A DNA stretch of 64,000 bases from Sanguinoderma infundibulare (lineage: Eukaryota > Basidiomycota > Agaricomycetes > Polyporales > Polyporaceae): contig JAVLRN010000002.1 in NCBI GenBank assembly GCA_032821775.1, positions 1,736,001 to 1,800,000 of the forward strand, read 5' to 3'. Positions within the stretch are counted from its first letter, which is position 1. Every line of letters starts with the position of its first letter. The position numbers and the translations under genes are program-made. The notes beneath the pieces are model-generated. The model was not told where the DNA came from and made no database searches. It was given only the letters and a program-made list of their open reading frames with translations. Positions 1-13,048 of the stretch are shown here, in pieces.

Positions 1-420
1 CGGCAGGGTGAGAGGGAGCAATCCGACAGAAGAGATATGTCTGTCGTGGTACGAGGGGCGCCGCCACAGCTGCGGAGGACATGGTGGGATGGAGACTTGT
101 CCGAGGGCAATTTTGAAGACGACGACAACGGGCGTCTATTGGGAGGTACAGCATTCCCAAAAGGGAAGGCGATCGGGCGGCTTCGCGTTCCCAGCTGCGA
201 AGCGTTAGTCCAAATGAGCCCGACGCTTGTCTTCCTTGGCCCTTGTCTCCTCCACCCGACCAACCACTCCTCCATCCCTTGCACTACCCTCCCTGGCTGC
301 CACAACAAACAGTACGCCAAGCCGAGCTGGCGATCTAACCACATTCCATGAGCACCGCTTCGGCCTCCGCCTTCTCGCTCTGGTCCACCCTCTCCGTCCT
401 TGTCCGTCCTCCCGACCTTC
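1..420. other. Upstream region of the 7TM receptor gene
   Basis: No gene is recognised upstream of the receptor start. The stretch is pyrimidine-rich after about position 225, which fits a fungal promoter or 5' leader. An ATG at 348 opens a reading frame whose first 19 or so residues look like the natural receptor N-terminus, but it is out of frame with the first membrane segment (see the receptor entry). Confidence 0.4.
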
Positions 421-3400
421 ATGCTCGTACCCTTCCCGCTAAACAGTTTTTGCCCTCTTCTGCAGTTCCTTATATTCCTTGTGCACCACCTCTGGTGCTA
501 CGACCGCTTCCAATGTGTCCGCTGGTCCGCAGGTCGCCAGCCCGGTGCGTTCAAGCGCGTTATGACCGTGCGTTTTCCTCCTTCGTTTGTTGTTAACCAG
601 GCTCATCACTGGACAATCTACACATGCAGTATTCATACCTGGCGGCGGTACCGCTATTCATGGTCTATAGTATAGGAATGACGGTCATCAAGGTCAGAGA
701 AGGTGCGCAATCCGTCCTCATACTCCCCGTCCCCCAATCCTCATCCCGCACCATCCCTGCAGGCTACTTCACAACTCCAGAAGGCAGTAGTAAGTACTTT
801 GGTTCTTGTCGCCTAGACATGGACGCCGCAGACGAATAGTCCAACAGTTATCCCCATGCCAATCGACCAATACCATGACGAGAACCGGGACTGGGTCCTC
901 CCCTTACAGTTCGTTTTCAGCTTCGCCTGGGCCCTAGAAATGTGAGTCCCCTTTGTGTCTCATCAACTGTCTGTCCCTTCTCTCTAGGTGCCATTTCTAG
1001 CACTGCGGTCCCAGCCATTTCAACCTTCAGGCTCGGAACAACCGCGGTTGTTCCTCTTCTGACGGTACCCACCGCAAATGAGCCCATCATCCCACATCTC
1101 ACACATTTTCCGGACGGTTGTCAACAGGGCCGCACCGGTTGTGGGATGCCGGTGCAGTTTTATGGTTTGATCTCTGTCCCTGGGTGCATATATGCTCGGG
1201 TGCCTATCCCCTTCCAGCAGACATGTCATCGTCCGACGTGGCGATCTTCGCCTCTGTCCATCGACAGAGGCGACTGATGAACAGGTCATTTGGTCTCCCT
1301 CTCTGCTCGGCTTATTCGTCGTTCTTCGCTTCCGAAGTGCGGATGCATCGCATGACTCCAGACAGCGTGCGCTCTCGGTATCGATGCGCATATACCCTGT
1401 CTGCTGCTGTATATCTGGGTACATCCTGCATAAAGCAAGGCGTGACTGGCTGGCTGCTGCATGTGCCTCCGTTCAGACTACAGCCTCTGTTTTAAGCGCA
1501 TACAGTTGGTTGTGGAGCACACGTCTAGCTTATTCATGGACTATCTGGTCTCCAAGCGGTTGGAGCGCAAATTGTCCGCAGGTTTACAGTTTACTGCGCT
1601 CGCGATGAGGACAGTCGGTGGGAGATTCGGTGCTCCCGCTGCGCCGTGAGAGGTTTTGCGTCGTGGATGGTGGATGGACTGGACTACAAGTCACCTCGCC
1701 CGTTGTCTGTCAATTTGGAGTTCATCAACAACGATGGAAGCAATATCGCTCACCCCCGTGCTGTTTTTGTCTGTATCCGGATCGTGATCTCTGAACACAG
1801 CGCTAACTCGTTTGTGGACGTGTTGCAGGGTTACGCATCTGGAGGAGCTTGCGTTTTGGTTGCACGTCTTGCATCAAGATTCGAAGAAGGAAGCGTGGTT
1901 CTCGAGCTGGGAATATCGGCTTTGGTACACGGGTACGTTACTACTACCTTTTTCTTCCTCTATGGATGACATTAAATCAATGTGCGCACATAATTGTAAA
2001 AGGAAGTATCCTTGCGATCATTGGCATGCCACTCACTGCTCTCATCACAAGGAATAACTTGCAAACGGTGAGTTTGACTTACCACCCATGTTGTTCCCAA
2101 TGTTGATGTGTCCTCCATCAGTGCGACGCATACATCTTCCTTGTGGGTGCAGCGGGATCCACGACAACAACTCTCATATTCCTTTACGTCTTGTGGCGAT
2201 TTCCCACTTTCATCAGGCACGTGAAAGCGGAAGGCGTGGACCCGTCAGTCGTCGTGCGACTAGCCACATTCTACCAGCTCAACGTAGGTGTCTTTGATTG
2301 CTATGCTACGACATATGATCGTTACTAACAGCTTACAACGAACAGCAAGTCCGCGTGGTATTCCGTTTCCTGTTCACCATCCCGCTACTCATCCTCGCGT
2401 TTGACGGCATTGTCGGTACCCAGCACATCATTAACCAAAACCTGTATGCGCCCTTTTACATATCTTGAGCGAGGAACACGGTTCACCCGATTTCTCTACA
2501 GATTCGCCACAGACTTCCTGCAGATCGTTGCGGGGATCGGTTGCTTCGTATCCTCCATGATTACCCTCCTCATTTTCTTCCCGCGCTCGATCGTCCGGGA
2601 GTCGGGTTACAAGCCCAAGGTCTCGAGCACGATCCCGAACTCACCGAAGAGTCCCCCAGTCACGCCGCCCTCACCGTCGCGACCGTTCCCCTACGAGATG
2701 CCTGCACACATCCGCATGCAGCACCTGCCTGCGCATATGGTAGGATACGCGACGCCCAATGGGCTCAGGCTGAGCGCGACGGGGGGGACGGGCATGTCAG
2801 GGTACACGACAACGGGATACACCGAGAGTGGGTATACGGAGAGCATCTACTCGCCTAGAGAGTCGTTGTATGAGGTGCCGCAGTACGCGCAATACCCTCC
2901 TCCGCCCGGAGATGACGGAGCGGATGTCCAGAGACGCGGCTCGAGGGCGTCGCGGTCGTCCAGAAGAGGTGTGAGTAGGAGAGCGAGTGCTTATAGAGGG
3001 CAGCCGATGGACGCGCATCTGGAAAGGGACTCGGATGGGGAGTACGAGGGTGACGATGAGTGGCGAAGAGGAGATGGGAGGGAAGACGAGGAGAGTGCTC
3101 CGCCATATTCGCATTCTCACCCACAATCGAACCCACACCCACACCCACACCCGCAGCCGCATGGTCAGGCGGATCAGCGGACGCAGGTACAAACTCACCT
3201 TCACCATCGACAACCCTTCCAGCACTCCAATTCAAATCCGCGAACAGCCTCCGCTGCTGTAGCCCAAGACCTCCCCCTTCAATCCGCATCTCCTCCTCCA
3301 GCACTCGCATCTCCTCCAGCTATCTCCGCCGACTCGCCATTGAGTTCATCCCCTTCGTCAACATCAAAAGCGAAGCGACGAACCTGGGATTGGGAAGAGC

Positions 3401-3901
3401 GACGGCCGGCCCCCAGTCAAGCGCACGGCCGCCGTCGCAGCTTGCACCTTATCGCGAATGGACCCGGGGCAACCGCGGTGAATCTCGGACCGGGGGGCAC
3501 GGGCGTCGGCCTGGGACTCGGTGTGAACATGAATGTGAATTTGACCGCGGGGGGCGGAGGCGGGACTGGGAACGGGAGGAGGGGGTCAAGCCTGCATCCA
3601 TATGTGAGTGGCGATGTCTCGCCGTGCGCGGTTTTATATGCGCCAGCTGGATTTGCGATGGACGCGGACGCTAACGTGGGATGTTTCGGTTGCAGGTCGT
3701 CAACTTCACGTCGCCAATCGGTGAGTGCAATCGCGTGCTATGTCGCGTCCATGTGTTTTTCCTGTCCCCCCGGCCCCGATATGTCGCGACCATGCGTGCA
3801 CGCGGTGCGAGGAGCGCTAACGGTTGTTTTGTTTTGGATGCTTCTGCGCAGACTTGGTGGATCTGCCCCCGGTGCGCGACGAGCTGCCGCGCGCGGTGTG
3901 A
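421..3901 (+). CDS. Seven-transmembrane receptor-like protein with long disordered tail
   Basis: I read eleven exons: 421-567, 630-702, 763-789, 848-941, 1829-1932, 2003-2067, 2122-2283, 2346-2443, 2502-3603, 3696-3720 and 3852-3901. They sum to 649 codons. Seven hydrophobic segments are visible, among them LLQFLIFLVHHLW, YLAAVPLFMVYSIGM, LPLQFVFSFAWALEM, ILAIIGMPLTAL, AYIFLVGAAGSTTTTLIFL, VVFRFLFTIPLLILAF and LQIVAGIGCFVSSMITLLIFF. A tail of about 390 residues follows, rich in Pro, Ser and Gly and containing His-Pro repeats. This is the layout of basidiomycete GPCR-like membrane proteins; ligand and G-protein coupling are unknown. The start is uncertain: ATG 421 is the first in frame, but ATG 348 in another frame gives a family-like N-terminus, which suggests a frameshift or an unrecognised short intron near 400-420. 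Intron 942-1828 is 887 nt, far longer than all the others. Confidence 0.75.
942..1828 (+). other. Unusually long (887-nt) intron in the receptor gene
   Basis: The donor GTGAGT follows codons for FAWALE and the acceptor GTTGCAG precedes the exon reading VTHLEELAFW, so the two exons join in frame across 887 nt. Neighbouring introns are about 50-65 nt. No recognisable protein is encoded inside. It contains a perfect 20-bp palindrome (1035-1054) and internal GT and AG signals. It could be an intron enlarged by a decayed insertion, or it could hide an extra exon. Confidence 0.6.
1035..1054. repeat. Perfect 20-bp palindrome inside the long intron
   Basis: GGAACAACCGCGGTTGTTCC is identical to its reverse complement. 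The symmetry ends at its outer bases. It could bind a dimeric regulator or form a cruciform, or mark an old insertion. Confidence 0.9.
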
Positions 3902-5354
3902 TCTGAATCTCGCGAGGGTGGAATTTGACGTCTCTCGGGCTCGCGCCATGTGCATGCGGGCCTGGGGAGGCAACGGAGCACATGGCGGGGGAATCGCATT
4001 TGGTGCCTGGGTACAGCCACCATCGCCTCGGTCGTTCGCTGGTCGACGGTTCCGGCTCCGTGGCGATTACCAGCCGATTCGACGTTGGCTCGCATACCTT
4101 GTCGACTTTCCACGCCCTCACCTTCGCTGCGCACGACTTGGTTCGGATCTGGTCGCTGGTCGCCACACACATTCCTTCGACGCATCTGGCAAGATTCAGG
4201 CCCATCTATACCCTTTGACCGGAGCTATCTGCACCGGCCCTTCCCCCTCTTTTGATCCCACCAGTACATGAATCTGTCATCGTGTGCCACCCACTGCTCA
4301 CCCCCATCTCCCTGTCGCATCGCATTGTTGTTCATCTGTATCCTGCGCCGCATCTCCATCTGCATCCTCATCTGTATCTATGTTCGTCGGCATCTGCATT
4401 TCGTCGCTCTCTTCGTCTCCTCTGCTCCCCGTTTCGGATTCCTCGTGCCATACCCCATCGCTGCTTCTCTTTCTATGTTTATTTGTCCACGACCGCTCAA
4501 CCGCCACCACTCGTCATCCACCCGCGTGCTCATCTGCCCATCATCATCATTCCGCCAACGCTTCTCCATCATGCCCCTGCGTCCTGTGCCAAAAGGCATC
4601 CCGGGGCTGTCCGGAGCGCCCACCGAAGACGACCCTTGCCAACACTTGGCTTCTTGACGACTTTTCACGACGCGACACGATTTGTATCGACACCACCGCA
4701 CCCCTCCGTTTTAACACCCTGGCAATGCAGTTGGCTTTGCGATGGTTGGCATGCCTTCCACAGTTGGGGTTCGGTTCAACGCCGCGATCTTCTTCCATCC
4801 TTCGGTCCCCTCCCTTGTCCCGCCACCCACTTTTGCATGGTGTCTGATCCTGTTCCCCCATGTTGTCTCCCTCATTCGATCTCGTCACCTCACTGACGGT
4901 GGCCGTGGGCGCAGAATTATTTGTTATCTAGGACTGGCGGGGCGGCAGATCTGTTTCGGACCATCTATTATTCGTTCTGTGTCGCATACGTGCGAGGATT
5001 TGTTGTAGGATATATAGAGTCCAAGGATAATGCACTGTATTGTATCACGACGTCCGGCCTGTCTCTGAGGCTTTGAATGTGCCAGGTTCGATGTTCCAGG
5101 AGGGATGGTAGGGATGGTGAGTGTATACTCTACCTTTGGTTCCTGGAACTTGATAGTTGCTAATCACACAGGAGCTTGATTCTTGACGCGTGATGTCCAG
5201 AATACCCTGGCTCGAGGCGGCCGGACACAATCACCTAGCTCCACGCGTTGCAGCTTCTGCAGTCGTGATCTTCATTCAGACAAGTCGAAAGAAACAGAAG
5301 ACGAGGATAAAGGACAGGAGGAAGAACGCGGACGGCGCTTGGATGTGCTTGTGA
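3902..5354. other. Intergenic, strongly pyrimidine-rich
   Basis: About 1.45 kb lies between the receptor stop and the convergent protease-like gene. From about 4250 to 4870 the plus strand is dominated by C and T with repeated CATCTGCAT/CATCTGTAT-like words. Open frames here look like low-complexity by-products. Part is probably 3' UTR. I see no gene. Confidence 0.5.
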
Positions 5355-7507
5355 TCAGTCGGGGGTGTAGGTGATGCCGTAGAACTCGGCGAAGGGATAC
5401 TTGACGAGGATCTGCTCGATAACCCACCAGATGGGCGTACCGTAGGTGACGTGGTTGTGCACGCCTCGAGGCATTCCCGAGTGCAGGATGGCGAGCGCGT
5501 CGCCGTCGCCCGTGAAGATGAGGGAGCCCGAATCGCCGTGGGCCGAAAAGTCGCCAGAAGTCTTGCTGTAGTTGTAGACGACCACTTCCCTGGACTCGAG
5601 TCCGAGGTCGGTGCAGGTGTAGGCGTCCATGCCCGAGTAGCGGCCCAAGGTAAGCTTGGTCGTGCTGCCGTACTTGCCGACGATGTAGAGGGGGTTGCCG
5701 TTCTTGTCCTCCGTGTCGGGTTTGGTGAGGAGGCGGCGAGGAAGAGCCCGACGGACGGGGAGCTGGAGGCCGACTGGGATGGTCCTGTCATCGCGAACGG
5801 CAGCGACGGGCCAGAAAAGATCCTCGAGCTGAACGGCCGTGTATTGGTTTCCTGAAGAGTTGGATGTTAGTAAGCGAGATTGGAATGAAGGGGGGAAACG
5901 GAACGGAAAGGACCTAGATCGATAGTGTTACGCTCAAAATTCTCGAGCTTCTCCCCATCGACCGCGAACGTGGCGATGTCGCGAGTGTAGTGGCGGTCGT
6001 CGACCCTGGCGGAGATCTTGGGAGCCCAGTCGACAACACCGAACCTGTGGCTGTTGGCATCTTGCCAGTCAGCCTTGACTCCGGCGAAGAAAGTCTGGAG
6101 AGCGGCGTTGTCCTCGTTCTTCTTGTTCAAGGCGTCCTTCATGCGTCTTAGGGCTGTCTTGTTCTCTTTAAGCGTGCCTAACTTTGACTCTAAGTCCTTG
6201 ACTCCTCCAGTAAGTCTAACGATGTCGCGAATCCCCATTTGGATAGCGTCCTCGATCTCGGTGACGGCACGAGCGAGACGGCGATCACCACAAACGAGGA
6301 TGTGCTGAGGGTTGGCCTCGTCGAACTCGTAATCGGTGGTGGTGTCGAGGGAGGCGACGTGTTTGTTGGTGAGGGCGAGGATCCTCTCGCTGGGGTCGCC
6401 GCTGCTCGTCATCATCTCTTTGAACAGGAGCGTGAGGGTGCCCTGCATGTCGTCAGACTGCCTGGCGATGGGGATGCCTAGGCCGGTGTTGAACGGGTGA
6501 CTAAGCCCGAACTTTGGGTTGGTGATGTGCTCGACGCGCATCAGAGGCGGGCCTACCAGCCTAACGACCGACGCCTCGTACCACTCGACGACGACACCGG
6601 TGATCTGGACATCAGCGAGGATATGGAGGATGTCTGCCGTGGCATCGCGAACGGCCCCGGCGTTGGTGGTGTTGGGTTGAACGGCGATCCACACAACGAT
6701 GGGGCCGAGAGTTTCGTCCTCGCCGTCCTCGACGGTCGAGAAGCGGGCCGTCTTGAGCGCGGAGTACTTGATGCCGCGGGCCTTCATCGACGCTAGGATC
6801 CGAGGAGCGACGGTATCGTCCCACACGTCATTGAGCGGCGTGTTGAAGACGCCGTGGGCAGTCTTAGTGGGGATATTGAAGAAGCGGGCTCCAGGCGGGG
6901 GAATGGGGAAAGGGTTGGTCTCGAGATCGGAACGCCACATAAGCTTGGGAGGGTTGCCGGAGACGCCGTGGTAAAAGAAGTTCTTCTCATACTTGGAGAT
7001 CAGGTCGGGGGCGACGACGGTGCGGGCGTCCGAGTCGCTGTTGAGCTCCGAGTAGAGGGTCTCGGCCTGGCTGAGGGCGGGAGAGGTGGGAGAGGTAGGA
7101 GAGGCGGGCGGCTGAGTAGCGTCTTGTGGGGGAGCCTGGACCTGGTACTTGCGCCTGACACAGTCGACCATGAAGCAGGTCACGGCTGAAAACGGAAGAA
7201 GGTGTGAGTAAGTGGGAAATGAAACGCGCAAAACAGATGGAGAGACTTACTGCCTAGGAGATCGGGGTTGGCCTTGACCTGTTCGACGATACGTTTAACA
7301 TCCCGAGCAACGTCTACAAGGTGGACGGGCAATAATGAGTGAGAGATGGACGTGTGTAATGACGAAGGGGCTCACTTTCGCCCAGGAACCCGAGGGCAAT
7401 AAGCTCGGCGTCGCTGAGGTCAACGATCTCTGCGAGAAACGCTCAGCACTCGTAACGAAGGGGAACGATGGGCGCCACTGACTCTTGTTCAGATAAGCTG
7501 GATCCAT
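5355..7507 (-). CDS. Trypsin-fold serine-protease-like protein (GDSG motif)
   Basis: Five exons read from the minus strand: 7507-7483, 7429-7376, 7313-7251, 7185-5914 and 5851-5355. They sum to 636 residues. The C-terminal half carries ALTNKHVA (candidate catalytic His) and SAHGDSGSLIF (candidate catalytic Ser in the classical GDSG context), so it has the chymotrypsin-like fold of a large, poorly studied basidiomycete family. The catalytic Asp cannot be assigned confidently. A helical, Lys/Glu-rich stretch of about 60 residues lies between the His and Ser regions. There is no signal peptide (starts MDPAYLNK), so the protein is probably intracellular. The N-terminus is a short acidic helical segment followed by a Pro/Thr/Ser linker. 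Activity and substrate are unknown; loss of activity is possible. Confidence 0.75.
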
Positions 7508-8239
7508 GGGGGAAGAAAACGGTTCACAAGAGGTGGCAGTAAGAAAGCGCAAGTAAGTAACTCATTGGGGAGGGACTCGGATGGGAAAACGCGAATAGGG
7601 GATCCTTTTAAGGGCCTCGAGGGAGCGATCGCGAGTTGAGTCGGTGAATATCTAACGTTCTCAGTCGAATTCCGGTGACCGCGCCACCGCTCGACGTGGG
7701 AGGAGGCGGGAGTCATCGCAGATGACGTCGAGACGCAACCGGCGAGACGCGTCCCACACTGGGCGCCAGACTGCCTCCCTTACTAGCGCCCACGGTCACC
7801 GGCTCGCCTCGCGGCGGTCACCACGCTTTTCGCCCAAACTTTCCGCATCCGGCGCATTTGACGCGTTCCACGCGTTCGGGGCTGTTTTGGGGGTTTGGGT
7901 TGTTTTGGAGCTCGGAAAATGAAGGCACGGAGGCTCGGAGGGCGCGGATCGACGGGTTCGACGCGGTCACGACCCCGCGAAGAGGAGAGGAGGAGGTGGT
8001 GGATTGGAGGCAGGAAAAATGGGGTGAGGCGACGCGGTGGCGTCCATCGTCTCACGCCCGCCCTGGTCCGGTCGCTCTTCGGGCATGGGGCGCGAGAGGG
8101 GGGAAGAGGAGAGGACGGTAGGAGGACCTTGAGTCGCATCAGGTATTAGTTATCGTCGCTACTTATCTCGATAGGCATGCTAACAGTCAGATTAGGAACT
8201 AGCTGAGCCGTGGGAGCAGAGCACTAGCGTCCGCGGCCT
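7508..8239. other. Divergent promoter region
   Basis: About 730 bp lies between the minus-strand protease-like gene and the plus-strand gene starting near 8240. It is GC-rich. The small frames on both strands are compositional shadows. No distinct motif is recognised. Confidence 0.4.
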
Positions 8240-9035
8240 ATGTCTGCCCCACGTCTCGCTGTCTCGCTCGTTGCTCTATCACTGTTTACTGTCGCCGCGT
8301 GTCTCTCGTCTTGTCTCTCCGTCCTTTCTCAATCGCCGGGTTCAATCTGTCGGTGATCCCTCCCAGGAACTTTCCTTTCCCAGATCTGTACGCGTCCGAG
8401 TCCCTCATCGTCCTCGCCGTTTCCTGCACCACCGCCTTTCTCACCGTCCTCTGCGTTGGCGCAGGATTGTGCGCATACAACCACATCAACTCCATCATAA
8501 GGTCCGGTCTCGCTTGGAATCTTCTTCCCCGCCTCGACAGGCGCATTGCGAGCTCATCCTCGATGCTCCGCTTCCCCCAGCGAGCATCATTGACTTGTCC
8601 GGAGACCACCTGAATGAGAAACTGTTTCTCGTAGACGTTTACCAGCCTCTCAACGACGACGAAGATCTCGATGAGAAGTTCCATGACGCTCAAGAGCACT
8701 CGCTTCTCTTCCTTCACTCCAACTTGCCTCCGTCTCAGCCTCATCTTCCTCGCATCGTCGTTCAAGCGCACCCCGACCCGGATCTACTTCTCTTGCCCGA
8801 CGTCTCGGCTGATCACTTCCCTACCCCATTCTCGACACCACTCCGAACTGCGGTGCGCACCCCACTCTCTAGTCTGACACCCTCACCTGCCCGTCGGGTC
8901 CCTCAGATGCGCGAGTTGCAGTCCTCGCCAACTCCTACCTCCAAGATGGTGAACCCAAATCAAGCCGGGTACCTTGGGCGCAAACCGCTAGCACGGACAG
9001 TTCGACGGTTTGTCCTGCTTCTGGGCTTTTTCTAA
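8240..9035 (+). CDS. Putative small membrane protein, splice pattern unresolved
   Basis: ATG 8240 opens a hydrophobic leader (MSAPRLAVSLVALSLF). A second frame (8390-8505) encodes a clear transmembrane segment, LIVLAVSCTTAFLTVLCVG. From about 8540 to the TAA at 9033-9035 a third frame encodes a coherent acidic, Pro/Leu-rich segment (for example IIDLSGDHLNEKLFLVDVYQ). A GT near 8502 and an AG at 8539 would link the last two, but the phases do not agree, so the intron limits are not settled. I recognise no family. The reading could be a single-pass membrane protein with a cytosolic tail of about 160 residues; one of the pieces may be spurious. Confidence 0.35.
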
Positions 9036-9700
9036 TATATCTGGCAAAGGTCCGTCAAGACTTGAACCCGATCGTCGTCTCTCCTAGTCTGCTGGGAAGG
9101 ATTCACTGAGGACCTAGACTTTCAGGCTCTGCCACCTTCTGGCGAAAGCGGGGTCCCGAAGGACCCCTCTCGACACGATTCAAGGAATGCCTTGTCCACA
9201 TGACCGGCACGCATCAAAGCACTCATATCTCCTTCGTCTTTCCATTTATAGGTCGAAGATCCCCCATTCCCGGCGCACCTCCTTCCTCTGTTGTTCCCGC
9301 TCGAGGGCCCAGGAAGAAAGTATACTTCTCGTCGACGTCGGAGCGCCGCAGACCGTCACGAGGTGTCTGTTCCCAGGTACGCAGCGCGTCTCTGTTCTAT
9401 CTCGGGTCTGTGCTCCGTCTTGCGAAGCCTGGGCAGGGTGTCACGCTCTACTTTGTATACGTACTGTGGGCTGTCTCCCTCGCGGAGTCCATCAAACGGG
9501 TGCACCATCGTGTGGCCACGTACCCATCGGACCGTCTGATTGACTTTGTGAACAGCGTGCGCTATATTTACGGATCCCGCCGCGTTTCCGGCGTAGAACA
9601 TGTCGCGCGTATATTACACGAGGAATGTTCGATATCAAGATGGCAGTGACTGCGACGGCCTCGCTCTTCGGATTGGCTCTGCCTCGCGACGTCAGACACG
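9036..9700. other. Intergenic, xylanase promoter
   Basis: No recognisable gene. A 149-codon open frame (9200-9649, +) matches nothing I know. An AT-rich GCTATATTTACGG near 9560, about 140 bp before the xylanase ATG, is a possible TATA element. Confidence 0.35.
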
Positions 9701-11154
<1,454 letters not shown>

Positions 11155-11262
11155 CGTTTCTTACCGAACGAAAAAAGTATTGACGCCCGGAAAATTTGAC
11201 ACAAAGACCAGTTGTTCTTTATGCTGTCTCGAAACGTTGAGCGGACTGGTGGACAAAAATGT

Positions 11263-11350
11263 GGACACACTGGGAATTGAACCCAGCACCCCCCGCAACT
11301 TCACCAATTCGGTGCTAAGCGGATGTGATAACCAACTACACCATGTGCCC
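11263..11350 (-). tRNA. tRNA-Ala (anticodon AGC) with intron
   Basis: On the minus strand the acceptor stem GGGCACA pairs with TGTGTCC (one G-U). The D arm is present, the anticodon stem TCCGC/GCGGG encloses loop TTAGCA...T with anticodon AGC, and the T stem CTGGG/CCCAG holds loop TTCAATT. About 15 nt (ccgaattggtgaagt) sit after position 37, the canonical place for nuclear tRNA introns. Total length is 88 nt. The gene lies 109 bp downstream of the xylanase stop, on the opposite strand. Confidence 0.9.
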
Positions 11351-13048
11351 TGGATTTCAGGTATATTTTAACTGTATAAACCTAGTCAAATTTCTCATCT
11401 TTCCGTGTTCGAGGCAAATTTGCTTTTGTGCTTTTTTGCTTCATCCCAAGATCGTCCGCACATCCACACAACCCGACTTGCACCACGACCCGAAGTGGAG
11501 AACGGGAAAATACGGAGAGGCCACAGGACATGACCAGATACTCGGTCAAAACGTTCGCACTGGCGGGAGAGGGTTGCCGACATCCGAGCCATATCGTGCC
11601 CGATCGTCAACGTGCTGCTCGGTTTTGAAACGTAGGGAATCGTATCCTTTCTCCGACGCTCTCTGACGGACTCGATCTACTGTCCATTACGCCGGAGGAA
11701 ATCGACCACGCGGCAGCATAGAAGTCGCAATTGAGTCCGCGCTCTCGACTCTTCACCGCGTACGTGCGGTCCCCCCAATGACGCTCGGTTACGAGACTGA
11801 CTTAAGACCCTACTGCCACGTTTCATTCGTTCAGTAGCTCCTGCGCTCTTCGACCCCATTGCAAACGCTTCTTCTGACATCATTGTCCATAAGCGACGCC
11901 GTCGAGCCTCGACATGCCGATACTTGCAAGACCTAGAGCTCCAGTCAGTCCGGCCAATCGCCGCTGGGACGCCTTCAATGGTTCTTGTGGACCGCGTCAG
12001 TGATGACATCTTGACAAGCACTGGTTCACAGGCAGAACTTTGTACGGTAAGCGTGGCTTGGTCTGCCGTAACATCCGAGCTGAACAGGTTGACACAGGTC
12101 CTTCACCGTGGTTTCTGTCCTTGATTTTGGACCTTCCACTGACACTTCTCGGAGCATGGCCCACGGGAAGATGGAGTGCAGGAAGAGAAGTGCTCGGCCT
12201 TTCGGCCATATCTGTCATTTTCTACCCTGCCATTTCAATCAGTCCCAATTGGCCTCCGTCGGACGTAGGAGCAATACATTCCCTAGTCAACACGGCACAC
12301 TAGCCGAAGCAAGAAGCGAACACCGTGCTGCATAACTACGTACAACACAATTCATCGGGCTCGGGTATGTGGCATCCTGACAGCACTACTTGTTTCTGAT
12401 TAGACAAGTTGGACGGTTTTAGCCCCGTGGCTCCTGGGGATCCCTGTTGACGTTATATAGCATGCCCGATGCGCTGTTTCTGCAGTCCGCCGGCATGATA
12501 CTATTTCTCATGAAGAGGTCTTCCTCCACACATGCGGAGAGAATTAACGGAAATCGGCATGCCTTGTTCGTAGAGAAGACCTTGTGGTCGGTCTGAAAAT
12601 GCCCCGATAGGCGCCAAGAATCACGCCGCCTGGCCGGGCTTGACGTCGAACCACCTCTTCTGGCTCCTGGAAGGTACGTGCTTCGTCTTCTTGTGCGCTC
12701 GCAGTCCCAGACAAGAAACAAGCTTACCTCTAACGATGGCTCTTCTCCAATGGTAGTTCACATCAGAGTCAAAAGTGCATAAGCATGGCGCTCATGGCTC
12801 CAGCATTAAAGGGGTGGACCAGCGTCCAATCCACCTCCAGTTCCACCCCCGGCTCTGCTTTGTCGGGAGATCTCTTCGTATCTTCACTACGCCGTTAAAC
12901 CATCTCTGCAAGCTCCCCGCGTGCACTCAAGGACACCCAGAAACGTTGCTGTTGTACGTCTTCTCCACTCCCTTGTGCCCGATCAGTCATGCTTCCCCCG
13001 ATCTATCCCTTCAGGATCGACAACTAAACGCCGCCATTCTCTTTCATC
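11351..13048. other. Intergenic, no gene recognised
   Basis: About 1.7 kb with only short frames on both strands. None has a recognisable motif. It contains the tRNA upstream flank on the left and the FAD oxidase promoter on the right. Confidence 0.4.

Noticed and set aside
2797..3310. Minus-strand frames of 142 and 151 codons
   Set aside because: Antisense to the disordered tail of the 7TM receptor, with Val-Trp and Arg-Arg repeats mirroring the His-Pro repeats on the coding strand.
8286..8771. 161-codon minus-strand frame
   Set aside because: Antisense to a plus-strand stretch with a clear transmembrane segment; Arg-rich with no motif.
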